Source: Saprospiraceae bacterium (GTDB taxonomy: Bacteria > Bacteroidota > Bacteroidia > Chitinophagales > Saprospiraceae). From it: a DNA stretch of 64,000 bases. A model generated the notes under the pieces. That model saw only the letters and a program-made list of their open reading frames with translations. It searched no databases and was not told the origin of the DNA. How positions within the stretch are numbered: the stretch's first letter is position 1; every line of letters begins with the position of its first letter. The translations under genes were made by a program, and so were the position numbers. Shown here piece after piece: positions 18,502 to 26,619 of the stretch. The DNA is taken from NCBI GenBank assembly GCA_016719615.1, contig JADJYQ010000006.1, positions 124,001 through 188,000 of the forward strand, in the 5' to 3' direction.

Positions 18502-18517
18502 ACTAACAATTGTTAGT
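18502..18517. repeat. Palindrome ACTAACAATTGTTAGT after pyrD
   Basis: A perfect 16-base palindrome immediately after the pyrD stop codon. It resembles the dispersed CTAACGAACGTTCGTTAG-like motif seen elsewhere in the window but lacks its ACGAACGT core. No T tract follows, so it is not a clear terminator. Confidence 0.5.
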
Positions 18518-18692
18518 ATTAAATAAAATTTACTTTTAATTTTTCATCCTTTCTTTGTATCAATTCACAAAAACCATCTTCAGATTGAAGAGAGAAGGTA
18601 TGCAGATCTATTTAAAACCGCTCCAAAACCTTAAGCTGCAATTTGCGAACGAATTTAAGACTAAAGACTGGAATTAAAAAACTTCAAAATTC

Positions 18693-19568
18693 CTAAACAC
18701 TTGCGAGAACATTCGCAGCTTTCTCCAATTCCTTTTGTTGGTATAACTCCATTGCTTTTTTGTGAAGTACTTCTATAGGTTGATTGATGTATGAATAGAG
18801 ATCCGCGTTTTCTTCTAAAAATTTGAGAGCCTGTTGGCGATCTGGAAATTGTTTCATTCCAGCCAAAGCACCAATAAAATTTGCCGACAGATCGTGACTT
18901 TCTTTGACGTGTTTTGGAAGATTTGGATAACCGACCACCGGTAAATGTTGAGATTGTGGCAATGAAATCAAAGCATCTCCACTGGCCCGCACATAATAAG
19001 CGCGACCCATGCGCCCCATGAGATCGAGTTTATGTGGATCTATTTTATGCTGGTCGTCCAAAACGTTTTCGGAAATATGCATGCGCACAACTTCGCACAA
19101 AATCAAATGTCCGGCGCCGCCATGATCTCCTAAAGTAATGATCTCCGTAACCCGACATTCCATATTGATGGGCGATTCTGCGACCAGCGCAGGTCGGACG
19201 AGATCCGCTGTCGCCGGCGTAAGTCCCGATTGTTCAAATTCGGAAGTTCCCTCAGGAAAATCAACAGAGCATACCATCATTTGCCTTACGATTTCATAAT
19301 TCACAACATTTACCACACATTCTTTTGATTTTTGAATATTGTGCAAGGTATCTTTAGTCGTATTGCTTTCCACTCTTCTGTTGGATGAAAATACCAATAT
19401 GGGTGGATTTGAGCTGAATGCATTGAAAAAACTATAGGGTGCTAGATTGTTTACCCCGTTTTCGTCTATCGTACTGACAAATGCTATGGGTCTTGGGGCC
19501 ACAGCACCCAGTAAATATTGATGTAATTCACTTGTGGGTATTGTTCCCGGTGTTATTATTTTTTTCAT
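18693..19568 (-). CDS. Flavin reductase-like (FMN-binding split barrel) protein
   Basis: 291 residues from ATG 19568 (MKKIITPGT); an in-frame upstream start at 19589 adds only seven residues. The first 200 residues are a flavin reductase/DIM6-NTAB split barrel: LLGAVAPRPIAFVSTID is the family signature, then APYSFFNAFSSNPP and the FMN-phosphate region SSNRR. The following MECRV and GDHGGAGHLILCEV fit too. The C-terminal 80 residues are helical and not recognised. Likely reduces or binds FMN in the cytoplasm; the partner enzyme is unknown. Stands alone. Confidence 0.85.
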   Translation of the reverse strand: MKKIITPGTIPTSELHQYLLGAVAPRPIAFVSTIDENGVNNLAPYSFFNAFSSNPPILVFSSNRRVESNTTKDTLHNIQKSKECVVNVVNYEIVRQMMVCSVDFPEGTSEFEQSGLTPATADLVRPALVAESPINMECRVTEIITLGDHGGAGHLILCEVVRMHISENVLDDQHKIDPHKLDLMGRMGRAYYVRASGDALISLPQSQHLPVVGYPNLPKHVKESHDLSANFIGALAGMKQFPDRQQALKFLEENADLYSYINQPIEVLHKKAMELYQQKELEKAANVLASV

Positions 19569-19687
19569 GATATAAATATAGGATCGCAAATAATGACTTG
19601 AACATATAAACCCTTCAAGCCCGGTTTTGTTCTTTAATTCGCTTTGCTAAGTTTTAGCACAATTGTGTGGAATTCAAATAGCTTGCC

Positions 19688-19695
19688 TACCTTTC
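19688..19695 (+). promoter_or_regulatory. Candidate -7 element of the TlpA-like gene
   Basis: TACCTTTC fits TAnnTTTG except for the last base. A TTG lies at 19663-19665, 22 bases upstream. Transcription would start near 19702, about 28 bases before the ATG at 19730. Confidence 0.4.
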
Positions 19696-19729
19696 GCATG
19701 ATAATACAAAATACAATTTGAAACTAATT

Positions 19730-20254
19730 ATGAAAAAGCTACTTATTGCCACTTCTGTAAGCGTTTTTATCGGTTATTTGATTTATTATTTTTTCTTTAA
19801 GACTATGATGGTTTTAGGCCAGCAGGCTCCGGATATCCAGGCAATTGGCCGCGACAAACAAATCATAAAACTGGAACAATTCAGAGGCAAATACCTATTA
19901 TTAGAATTTTGGGGATCCTGGTGCGGACCTTGCAGAAAAGAGAATCCTATTTTAGTGATGATGTATGAAAAATATAAAACCAGTCAGTTTAAAGTGGCCA
20001 GTGGAATTGAATTTCTCAGCATTGCCCTCGAAAAAGATAAAGACGACGCTGAAAAAGCTATTTTGAAAGATAATCTCAACTGGCCACACCACATTATTGA
20101 AGATAAATTATTGGAAAGTCCTACGGCAATTGCCTATTCTATAAAGTCCATTCCTGCTAAATTCCTCATTGGTCCCGATTTGAGAATTATTCTTTCTGAT
20201 CCCACAATTGCAGAATTAGATGCTTTTTTGGCTTACCAACTCAAAAAAGACTGA
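19730..20254 (+). CDS. TlpA/ResA-like membrane-anchored thioredoxin
   Basis: 174 residues from ATG 19730. An N-terminal membrane anchor (about 5-26, ending YYFFFKT) is followed by a thioredoxin-fold domain outside the cytoplasm. GQQAPDIQAIG opens the AhpC/TSA-type fold, LLEFWGSWCGPCRKENP carries the redox C-x-x-C (WCGPC) near residues 65-69, and SIPAKFLIGPD holds the cis-proline. Such proteins reduce disulphides, for example during cytochrome c maturation or of T9SS clients. No cytochrome genes are next to it, so the client is unknown. Confidence 0.85.
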   Translation: MKKLLIATSVSVFIGYLIYYFFFKTMMVLGQQAPDIQAIGRDKQIIKLEQFRGKYLLLEFWGSWCGPCRKENPILVMMYEKYKTSQFKVASGIEFLSIALEKDKDDAEKAILKDNLNWPHHIIEDKLLESPTAIAYSIKSIPAKFLIGPDLRIILSDPTIAELDAFLAYQLKKD

Positions 20255-20314
20255 CAAATTGACCTGTTTTTTGAATTGGCAACATTATTGACCTTTGCAA
20301 ATTCGTGCTAATTA

Positions 20315-20887
20315 ATGATTATGACAGAAGAAAAAAATCTACCCATCGAGGATTTGTTGACTCAGCAAGAAACTAAGATTGAGGAGACTCAAATACCAGA
20401 GGCTGAGGGGTTGAACGGAGTTCCGGAATCTCAAAGCTCAGATAAAAATCTTATTGAGGAATTGACAGAACAAAAGGAAAAATACATTAGGCTTTATGCT
20501 GAATTTGACAATTACAAAAAACGAAGCCTCAAGGAAAAAATTGAACTCATCCGAAATGCAAGTCAGGAATTGATCCAGGATCTTTTGGTGGTGCTGGATG
20601 ATTTTGACCGTGCCAAAAAATTATCGACTGAACAACAAAACGAATCTATTTATCCTGAGGGAATGAAATTGTTGCATCACAAGCTTTTGGGTATTCTCCA
20701 AACAAAAGGCCTGGAAGATATGGATTCTCAAGGATTGAAATTTGATCCAGAATTTCATGAAGCCATCACTGAAATTCCAGTCCAGGATGAATCTATGAAT
20801 GGAAAAATTGTTGATACCATTGAAAAAGCGTATTTACTCAATAAAAAAGTAATTCGATTTGCAAAAGTCATTGTTGGAAAGCAGTGA
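20315..20887 (+). CDS. grpE: Nucleotide exchange factor GrpE
   Basis: 190 residues; ATG at 20315 or, equally likely, at 20321. It drives ADP release from DnaK. An acidic disordered N-terminus (to about 45) is followed by a long coiled-coil dimerisation helix (EQKEKYIRLYAEFDNYKKRS) and the C-terminal beta domain with FDPEFHEAITEIP and the final NKKVIRFAKVIVGK. A GACCTTTG element at 20290-20297 is close to the -7 consensus. dnaJ follows 23 bases downstream; dnaK is not in the window. Confidence 0.95.
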   Translation: MIMTEEKNLPIEDLLTQQETKIEETQIPEAEGLNGVPESQSSDKNLIEELTEQKEKYIRLYAEFDNYKKRSLKEKIELIRNASQELIQDLLVVLDDFDRAKKLSTEQQNESIYPEGMKLLHHKLLGILQTKGLEDMDSQGLKFDPEFHEAITEIPVQDESMNGKIVDTIEKAYLLNKKVIRFAKVIVGKQ

Positions 20888-20910
20888 TCTCATAAGTTTA
20901 TAAATATCAA

Positions 20911-22062
20911 ATGCCGAAAAGAGATTATTACGAAATATTAGGAGTTGCTAAATCATCTGATGCGGATGCTATCAAAAAAGCATATCGCAAGGTGGCGATG
21001 CAATTTCATCCGGACCGTAATCCCGGAGACAAAGCAGCTGAAGATAAATTTAAGGAAGCCGCAGAGGCTTATGAAGTGTTAAGTGATGCTGACAAAAAAG
21101 CCAGATACGACAGATATGGGCATGCCGGTGTAGATCCGAATGCAGGATACGGAGGTGCTTCCGGAATGTCGATGGATGATATATTCAGTCATTTTGGGGA
21201 TGTTTTCGGCGATTCAGGTTCACCTTTCGAGTCGTTTTTCGGAAGAGGTGGCGGAAGATCTCATACCGGAAATCGAGGCAGTAATTTACGCATCAAAGTG
21301 AGTTTGACTCTTGAAGAAATCGCAAGCGGAATTACTAAAAAAATTAAAGTAAAAAAACAACTCACCTGTAAAACCTGCCATGGTAGTGGTGCCAAGGATA
21401 GCAAATCCATAAAAACTTGTAGCACCTGTAACGGACAAGGATATGTGCGCCAAATTAAAAATACATTTTTGGGACAAATGCAAACCACGACAAGCTGTCC
21501 CAATTGTAATGGAACTGGCCAAACGATTGCTGCAACTTGTTCCGGTTGTCGCGGTACCGGACACGAGGTAGGAGAAGAAACCATTGAGATTCAAATACCA
21601 GCTGGTGTAGAAGATGGTATGCAACTATCATTGCGCGGAAAAGGAAACGCGGGTAGTCAGGGAGGTCCATCAGGAGACCTGTTGATAAGTATCGAACAAA
21701 AGCCCCATGAGCAATTTAGTCGTGAAGGAAATAATATATACTTTGACCTGTACTTAAATTTTGCTGATGCAGCATTAGGTTGTCAGGTAGAAGTACCCAC
21801 TTTACAAGGTGCTGCCAAGATTAAAATCCCCAACGGGACACAGGCTGGTAAAATTTTTAGATTAAAAGAAATGGGTTTACCCTCCGTTCAATCATATGGT
21901 AAGGGCGATCAGCTGATTCATGTTAATATCTGGACTCCAACTTCATTGACCTCAGAAGAAAAAACACTTATGGAAAAGTTGAGAAGTATGCCAAACTTCC
22001 AGCCCAATCCAACCAAAGCAGATAAAAGCTTTTTTGAACGGATGAAAGAGTATTTTAGCTGA
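20911..22062 (+). CDS. dnaJ: Chaperone DnaJ
   Basis: 383 residues; the J-domain co-chaperone that stimulates DnaK ATPase and delivers substrates. J domain 1-70 with the HPD motif in QFHPDRNPGDK. Gly-rich region about 72-130. Zinc domain with four C-x-x-C-x-G-x-G modules: CKTCHGSG, CSTCNGQG, CPNCNGTG and CSGCRGTG (about 150-215). The C-terminal peptide-binding domains follow to the end. Full length for class A DnaJ. In operon with grpE; the gldH-like gene starts 19 bases after the stop. Confidence 0.97.
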   Translation: MPKRDYYEILGVAKSSDADAIKKAYRKVAMQFHPDRNPGDKAAEDKFKEAAEAYEVLSDADKKARYDRYGHAGVDPNAGYGGASGMSMDDIFSHFGDVFGDSGSPFESFFGRGGGRSHTGNRGSNLRIKVSLTLEEIASGITKKIKVKKQLTCKTCHGSGAKDSKSIKTCSTCNGQGYVRQIKNTFLGQMQTTTSCPNCNGTGQTIAATCSGCRGTGHEVGEETIEIQIPAGVEDGMQLSLRGKGNAGSQGGPSGDLLISIEQKPHEQFSREGNNIYFDLYLNFADAALGCQVEVPTLQGAAKIKIPNGTQAGKIFRLKEMGLPSVQSYGKGDQLIHVNIWTPTSLTSEEKTLMEKLRSMPNFQPNPTKADKSFFERMKEYFS

Positions 22063-22081
22063 TCGTTTTAAATTTTATTAA

Positions 22082-22546
22082 ATGAATCGCTATTTCTTTT
22101 CCGCCTTATGTGTATTATTGTTACAAGCCTGTACTTCAGAAACTATCTTCCAACAAAAATATAAACTGGATCATCATTCCTGGAAAACCGAACAAGTGTT
22201 AGTTTTCAATTGGGATATCAAGGACACCACGCTTTTATTCGACATAGAACTTGAGATCGACCACGATGCAGATTTTCGTTTTCAGAACCAATACATAAAA
22301 GCCAAAACAAAATTTCCAGATTCTACAACAAAGGAACAAATATTGAGCCTTGAGTTATTTGATGATACCGGTCGCCCATATGGAAATTGCGTCTCATCGA
22401 CATGCAAAACACCCATTTTGTTGCAATCCAGAATAAAATTTCAAAAATCGGGGACCTACCAACTCCAACTCAGCCAGAACGGACGAGAGCCCGAAAGCCC
22501 GGGTATCCATGCAGTTCAACTAAAAATCCTCAAGTCGAAAGTATAA
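22082..22546 (+). CDS. gldH: GldH-like gliding motility lipoprotein
   Basis: 154 residues. A lipoprotein signal with the lipobox LQAC at about 14-17 is followed by a beta-rich domain. The arrangement W near 32 (HHSWKTEQVLVF), acidic IELEIDHDADF, LELFDDTGRPYGN and a closing GIHAVQLKI matches the size and plan of GldH, an outer or inner membrane lipoprotein needed for gliding and T9SS function in Flavobacterium. Similarity is in layout, so the family call is likely but not certain. It follows dnaJ by 19 bases and is followed by the 67-bp repeat array. Confidence 0.7.
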   Translation: MNRYFFSALCVLLLQACTSETIFQQKYKLDHHSWKTEQVLVFNWDIKDTTLLFDIELEIDHDADFRFQNQYIKAKTKFPDSTTKEQILSLELFDDTGRPYGNCVSSTCKTPILLQSRIKFQKSGTYQLQLSQNGREPESPGIHAVQLKILKSKV

Positions 22547-22582
22547 TACGAAAATTAATTTCCAGCACTAAGAAACCAAACC

Positions 22583-23096
22583 CTACCCAAATCATCCCGC
22601 AAACTAAATAACCCCGAAGGGGTAACATAACGCTAACATGACAGAAAACAGACATGACTTACACTAACCTGACACCAAGCAGCAACACAATTCCTACCCA
22701 AATCATCCCCCCAATCCAAAAACCCCGAAGGTGAAATAACTCTAACGAAAACACAACACTACCCAAATCATCCCCCAATCCAAAAAACCCCGAAGGGGTG
22801 AAATAACTCTAACGAAAACACAACACTACCCAAATCATCCCCCAATCCAAAAAACCCCGAAGGGGTGAAATAACTCCAACGAAAACACGACACTACACAA
22901 ATCATCCCCCAATCCAAAAAACCCGAAGGGGTGAAATAACTCTAACGAAAACACGACACTACACAAATCATCCCCCAATCCAAAAAACCCCGAAGGGGTG
23001 AAATAACTCTAACGAAAACACGACACTACACAAATCATCCCCCAATCCAAAAAACCCCGAAGGGGTGAAATAACTCTAACGAAAACACGACACTAC
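22583..23096. repeat. 67-bp tandem REP-like array with hairpins
   Basis: Seven copies of a hairpin CCCCGAAGGGG, at 22612, 22723, 22788, 22855, 22922, 22988 and 23055. From the second on, spacing is 65-67 bases and the unit is nearly constant: CTACxCAAATCATCCCCCAA, then TCCAAAAAACCCCGAAGGGG, then TGAAATAACTCTAACGAAAA, then CACGACA. The first copy is divergent and separated by unrelated sequence. Units 2 and 5 carry a small loss in the hairpin (GGG short by two, one C missing). The array lies on the 3' side of a Y1 transposase gene, 13 bases from its stop, as expected for REP elements mobilised by such an enzyme. No unit has spacers, so it is not CRISPR. Confidence 0.9.
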
Positions 23097-23109
23097 CGCT
23101 GACATAACT

Positions 23110-23568
23110 CTACAACCAATCAAATAAATACTGCTCCTCATGCTCAATTTCAAACTTCTTCAGCAATCCGACATACTCAATTTTAAACGACTCTTTACGA
23201 TGGTGGGCCTCTTGATTTTCAATATATCTAAATACCCTCTTCACTTCTGAGTTAGCATAAGAAAAAGCACCATAGCCCTCTTGCCAGGAAAATTTATACG
23301 GAGAGAATTGCTGCTCATTAATAAATAGAGTTGTATTGTTTTTGATATCTCTGGCTAAATCTGAAATACGCATAGACGGCTTTAGCCCTACAAAAACATG
23401 CACATGATCGCTCACACCATTGACAATAATTGCCTTTTGGCCTTTAGCCTTAATGATACCCGACATATACTTAAAGACCTCTAATCTCCAGGGCTTTTGC
23501 AATAGGTTTGCTCTATATTTTACAACAAATACATATTGAATAAATATTTGTGAATAAGTTCCTGCCAT
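23110..23568 (-). CDS. REP-associated tyrosine transposase (IS200-like Y1/HUH)
   Basis: 152 residues, the normal size for TnpA of the IS200/IS605 type. The HUH motif is HVHVFVGL (His-Val-His about residues 55-57) and the catalytic Tyr is in RYIENQEAHH (about 112). These enzymes nick and join single-stranded DNA at imperfect hairpins. No accessory tnpB is present; instead the 67-bp hairpin array is directly next to the gene, the arrangement of a REP-associated (RAYT) domesticated transposase. Mobility of the repeats in this genome is inferred. Confidence 0.85.
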   Translation of the reverse strand: MAGTYSQIFIQYVFVVKYRANLLQKPWRLEVFKYMSGIIKAKGQKAIIVNGVSDHVHVFVGLKPSMRISDLARDIKNNTTLFINEQQFSPYKFSWQEGYGAFSYANSEVKRVFRYIENQEAHHRKESFKIEYVGLLKKFEIEHEEQYLFDWL

Positions 23569-23715
23569 TTCAAAAAATTATAATATCAGCTAATCGATGC
23601 TGGATAATTTTTAACTGCATTTAAAAACAGAATTCCAAATTAAAAAATACAGAATTTTCACGACTTTAAAATTTTAATACTAATGAATTTACGCCATCCT
23701 TATAATTAAAATAAT

Positions 23716-23747
23716 AAATGCCGGACACTGGCCAATGTCCGGCATTT
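23716..23747 (-). terminator. Strong intrinsic terminator of ssb
   Basis: AAATGCCGGACA (23716-23727) pairs with TGTCCGGCATTT (23736-23747) in a perfect 12-bp stem around an 8-base loop. On the minus strand it is followed by T-rich sequence and begins 12 bases past the ssb stop. It could also act on plus-strand transcripts. Confidence 0.9.
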
Positions 23748-23758
23748 TGGTTGCTGAC

Positions 23759-24097
23759 TTAGGATTTCTTACCCAACATCAGCATTTCGTTTAAAACGAT
23801 TTCTGTGATGTACTTTTTGTCGCCTTCTTTGGAATCATAATTTCGGGAAGTCAGTTTGCCTTCTATGGCGACTTCACTTCCTTTCGTTAAAAATTCCTCG
23901 ACGAGGTCAGCAGATTTTCCCCAGGCTACTACATTATGCCACTGCGTGTCAGTGACTTTTTTGCCCTCTTTGTCATTGTAGACCTCATTGGTTGCAATTG
24001 AAAAGCGGGCCATTTTGTTGCCTTTTTCAAACTGTTTGATTTCAGGATTGGCGCCAAGATTCCCGATCAGGCGCACACTGTTTCTAAGGTGATTCAT
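23759..24097 (-). CDS. ssb: Single-stranded DNA-binding protein, short form
   Basis: 112 residues consisting of the OB-fold only: LRNSVRLIGNLGANPEI at the start, WHNVVAWGKSADLVEEFL in the middle and IEGKLTSRNYDSKEG near the end. It binds single-stranded DNA as a tetramer in replication and repair. The usual disordered tail and acidic tip (D-D-x-P-F) that recruits other proteins are missing; the chain ends EMLMLGKKS. It may be a second, specialised SSB, for example for uptake or repair, with the standard one elsewhere. Confidence 0.9.
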   Translation of the reverse strand: MNHLRNSVRLIGNLGANPEIKQFEKGNKMARFSIATNEVYNDKEGKKVTDTQWHNVVAWGKSADLVEEFLTKGSEVAIEGKLTSRNYDSKEGDKKYITEIVLNEMLMLGKKS

Positions 24098-24273
24098 ACA
24101 TGTTAAATTGTAAGTGTTAATAATAAAATTGAATCTGATCAGATCGAAAACGCTGCAAGATCTTTTGTGTTTTGAATTTAAAAAAGGAATAAACGTTTAT
24201 AAACGGATAAAATTTATAAAAAAATAGGGGCCTTTTTTTCAAATATTTTATCTTTACTAGCTAATACACTACT

Positions 24274-24687
24274 ATGAACACGCTAAGAACTTGCCTTCTT
24301 TGTGGAGCCACCCTCATGGGTAGATCCGACAAAAAATTTTGTGATGACCATTGCCGAAGTCAACATTACCACAACCAACATCGCAATCAGTCTTCACTCA
24401 TCCGTTTTATCAACAAGCAACTCAAACACAATCGAAATGTTCTCTTCCATTTTTATCATTCCAAATGCACCCCTGTGATATCTCTTGAAGCCCTCAAAAA
24501 ATTAGGCTTTCTGCCGGATTACCACACGCATATTTATATGTTAAAAAATGGAACTGAACTCAAAATGTATTACGATTTTGGATATTTATTAAAAGACCCA
24601 AATACCATCCGGATCTATAGTCCGGTAAAATCCAGGGCTCTTATAAAATGGTATGATAAAATTTCAAACACACATTCAGAAATTTGA
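24274..24687 (+). CDS. Small zinc-finger protein of unknown function
   Basis: 137 residues. The N-terminus has a four-ligand zinc ribbon C-x2-C ... C-x3-C (CLLCGATLMGRSDKKFC then DDHCRSQH), the type often described as a short DUF2116-like ribbon. The rest is a mixed alpha/beta part with no recognised motif. TATCTTTA at 24249-24256 (one off the -7 consensus) lies 18 bases before the ATG. The next gene overlaps it by 4 bases, so the two are translated together. Function unknown. Confidence 0.7.
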   Translation: MNTLRTCLLCGATLMGRSDKKFCDDHCRSQHYHNQHRNQSSLIRFINKQLKHNRNVLFHFYHSKCTPVISLEALKKLGFLPDYHTHIYMLKNGTELKMYYDFGYLLKDPNTIRIYSPVKSRALIKWYDKISNTHSEI

Positions 24688-25169
24688 GAGAAAAAGGAGA
24701 AAAATCGGCATGGACCTATATCGAAATCGCTCCTGAAATTGCTCAAAAAATAAATCCGGGGGTAAAAACATCCTATCGGGTAAAAGGCTCTTTAGATACA
24801 CTTGAGGTATCAGGATTGAGTTTGTTGCCTATGGGTGGAGGCTCTTTTATTCTTCCCTTGAATGCTGATTTGCGAAAAAACTTACGCAAAACAACTGGCG
24901 AATTGCTGATCGTCAAATTAACAGTTGATGCTTCTCTTTATATGTTAAACGCTGAGCTACTGGAAGCTCTTGAATCTGAATCCAAAGCCTTAATACATTT
25001 TAATTCACTGAGCAAATCCCATCAGAATTATTTTTCAAAATGGATTGAAAGCGCAAAAACCACAGAAACTCGCTATTCAAGAATTGAATCCTGTTTCATC
25101 GCAATGATCAAAAAACAATCCTTTGCAGAAATGTTGAGAGAAAGAAAAAAAGATAAAGATGGTTTCTGA
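24684..25169 (+). CDS. DUF1905 / YdeI-type (OmdA) protein
   Basis: 161 residues from a TTG that overlaps the stop of the gene before (TTGA), implying coupled translation; there is no in-frame ATG nearby. The first half (about 5-80) is a small beta-barrel DUF1905-like domain (YRVKGSLDTLEVSG, GGGSFILPLNADLRK). The second half is a helical YdeI/OmdA-type domain: FNSLSKSHQNYFSKWIESAK and TRYSRIESCFIAMIKK. Related proteins are called bacteriocin-protection proteins, but the true function is not known. Pairing with a zinc-ribbon protein is of interest. Confidence 0.75.
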   Translation: MREKGEKSAWTYIEIAPEIAQKINPGVKTSYRVKGSLDTLEVSGLSLLPMGGGSFILPLNADLRKNLRKTTGELLIVKLTVDASLYMLNAELLEALESESKALIHFNSLSKSHQNYFSKWIESAKTTETRYSRIESCFIAMIKKQSFAEMLRERKKDKDGF

Positions 25170-25181
25170 ATTTAAAATCAA

Positions 25182-25403
25182 CTAGTTTTCGTCATTTTTA
25201 TCTTCTTCTTTAAGCGTTGATATTCCGAAAGGTAAATAGAGTGGACAAAACTTTAAATAAGATGTCAGTAAAAAAACCGCTCCTAAAATTAATGCGACGC
25301 TTGCTGCGAGCCCACTGATTTGATTGGTCATGTACAAAGCGACAATTAAGATCGCAATCCCGGTTCTGATGAGGCGATCCACATTTCCCATGTTCTTTTT
25401 CAT
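25182..25403 (-). CDS. Small DUF2892 membrane protein
   Basis: 73 residues from ATG 25403 (MKKNMGNVDRLIRTGI); the longer reading from 25451 would put 16 odd residues in front. Two membrane helices (about 13-30 and 35-55), with the motif FCPLYLPFGI after the second helix, match DUF2892 (YgaP-like membrane module). The Cys in this motif is conserved in the family. Function unknown; sometimes found with rhodanese-type sulfur proteins, but none is next to it here. Confidence 0.8.
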   Translation of the reverse strand: MKKNMGNVDRLIRTGIAILIVALYMTNQISGLAASVALILGAVFLLTSYLKFCPLYLPFGISTLKEEDKNDEN

Positions 25404-25467
25404 ATTCCGATTTTTGTCAAATATAATATATGAAACAATGCAAAATTGCAACTAATGTTACAATTCT

Positions 25468-26553
25468 TCATTTAATCATTGACTGCAGTCGTTCATCTAA
25501 AATATCATCCAATGGTTTTCCCAAATCGATGCCGTAATAACCATGATAATCCTTTGCCCTGTTCAGATCTTCCTTGAGTTGTATAGTTTCCTGTGTTTTG
25601 GTATGAAATAATTTTTTTCTTTGCAATTCAGCTGCTAAATACTCTTGTTCAGGTTGGCCGGGAGTTGGTATTAAAAATGCAGACTTTCCTAGTATACATA
25701 AATCCAATAAACTCGAATAACCCGATCTGCAGATAATTTGTTCAGAACTACACATCAAAACATTGAGTGCTTCGCCTGATAAAAAGTCGCAAATTTCAAT
25801 CTGGTCTATTAAGTTTGGAAATTTTTGAAATAAGTCATCCCCTGTTCTGGTACCTCGAACCAAAACACAATTGGTTGGCAGCATATCCGGCAATTGCTCT
25901 AAAATTGTATTTTCGAAATAGGTCCGTTGTGGTTCCGGGCCTGACAAAATAAATGCATACTGATATTTAGTAGGCAGATCCATAGCTTTAAATCTGGAAA
26001 GTATGCCGATAAAATAATGTTTGGAAGATTTAAAAAGGTGAGACAGATCACCGCTCAAATTTTTATCACCGGCTATATCTGGAATCCAAATTTGGCGAAA
26101 TCGCAAATAAAAAAATTTCATCCAAACATCGCTTACCCATTCAAAAAAACGGTTGTGTAGGTTAAAATGAAAATGGTGGGTTATAATAGCTGAAGGAATA
26201 CCAATTTGTGCAGCACCTAATCTTGCATCGGAAACGATGAGTCCAATTTGTTCCTCCCGGCAGATTTTACGAACAGCAAAAAATTCTTTGATAATGGCAA
26301 TATGCATTTGAATCAGGTGCAAACCCATATTCAAGTACATATTTTTAAAAGGATAGGTTATACCGTAATCCGGTAAAGTAAATATTTTCAGATCTGGAAA
26401 TTCAAGGCGAAGTAAATCGTTGCCAGCGCCGGAAGAAGCTAATACAACGGGGTATCCCCTCTTCAGAAAATATTTGACCACAGGAATGGTCCTGGTTACG
26501 TGACCGAGACCCCAATGTTGTGGACAAATCAAGACTTTTGGCAACCCTTCCAT
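25468..26553 (-). CDS. Glycosyltransferase, GT28-like family
   Basis: 361 residues. The N-terminal LICPQHWGLGHVTRTIPV is the glycine-rich sugar-acceptor loop of MurG-like (GT-B) enzymes, with GHVTR typical of this subfamily. The C-terminal half has CRSGYSSLLDL and IPTPGQPEQEYLAAEL, the nucleotide-sugar site of the same group. It likely transfers a sugar to a lipid or surface acceptor. It lies alone, 66 bases from the RNase G gene upstream. Confidence 0.75.
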   Translation of the reverse strand: MEGLPKVLICPQHWGLGHVTRTIPVVKYFLKRGYPVVLASSGAGNDLLRLEFPDLKIFTLPDYGITYPFKNMYLNMGLHLIQMHIAIIKEFFAVRKICREEQIGLIVSDARLGAAQIGIPSAIITHHFHFNLHNRFFEWVSDVWMKFFYLRFRQIWIPDIAGDKNLSGDLSHLFKSSKHYFIGILSRFKAMDLPTKYQYAFILSGPEPQRTYFENTILEQLPDMLPTNCVLVRGTRTGDDLFQKFPNLIDQIEICDFLSGEALNVLMCSSEQIICRSGYSSLLDLCILGKSAFLIPTPGQPEQEYLAAELQRKKLFHTKTQETIQLKEDLNRAKDYHGYYGIDLGKPLDDILDERLQSMIK

Positions 26554-26619
26554 TTCTTTGAATATATTTTGGCGGTTGTAAATATAGCTTGCTGAAAATA
26601 GTTGGTATTTTAAATTTTC

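Noticed and set aside
22583..23096. CRISPR array
   Set aside because: The whole 67-bp unit is repeated without unique spacers, there is no cas gene, and a Y1 transposase adjoins it.
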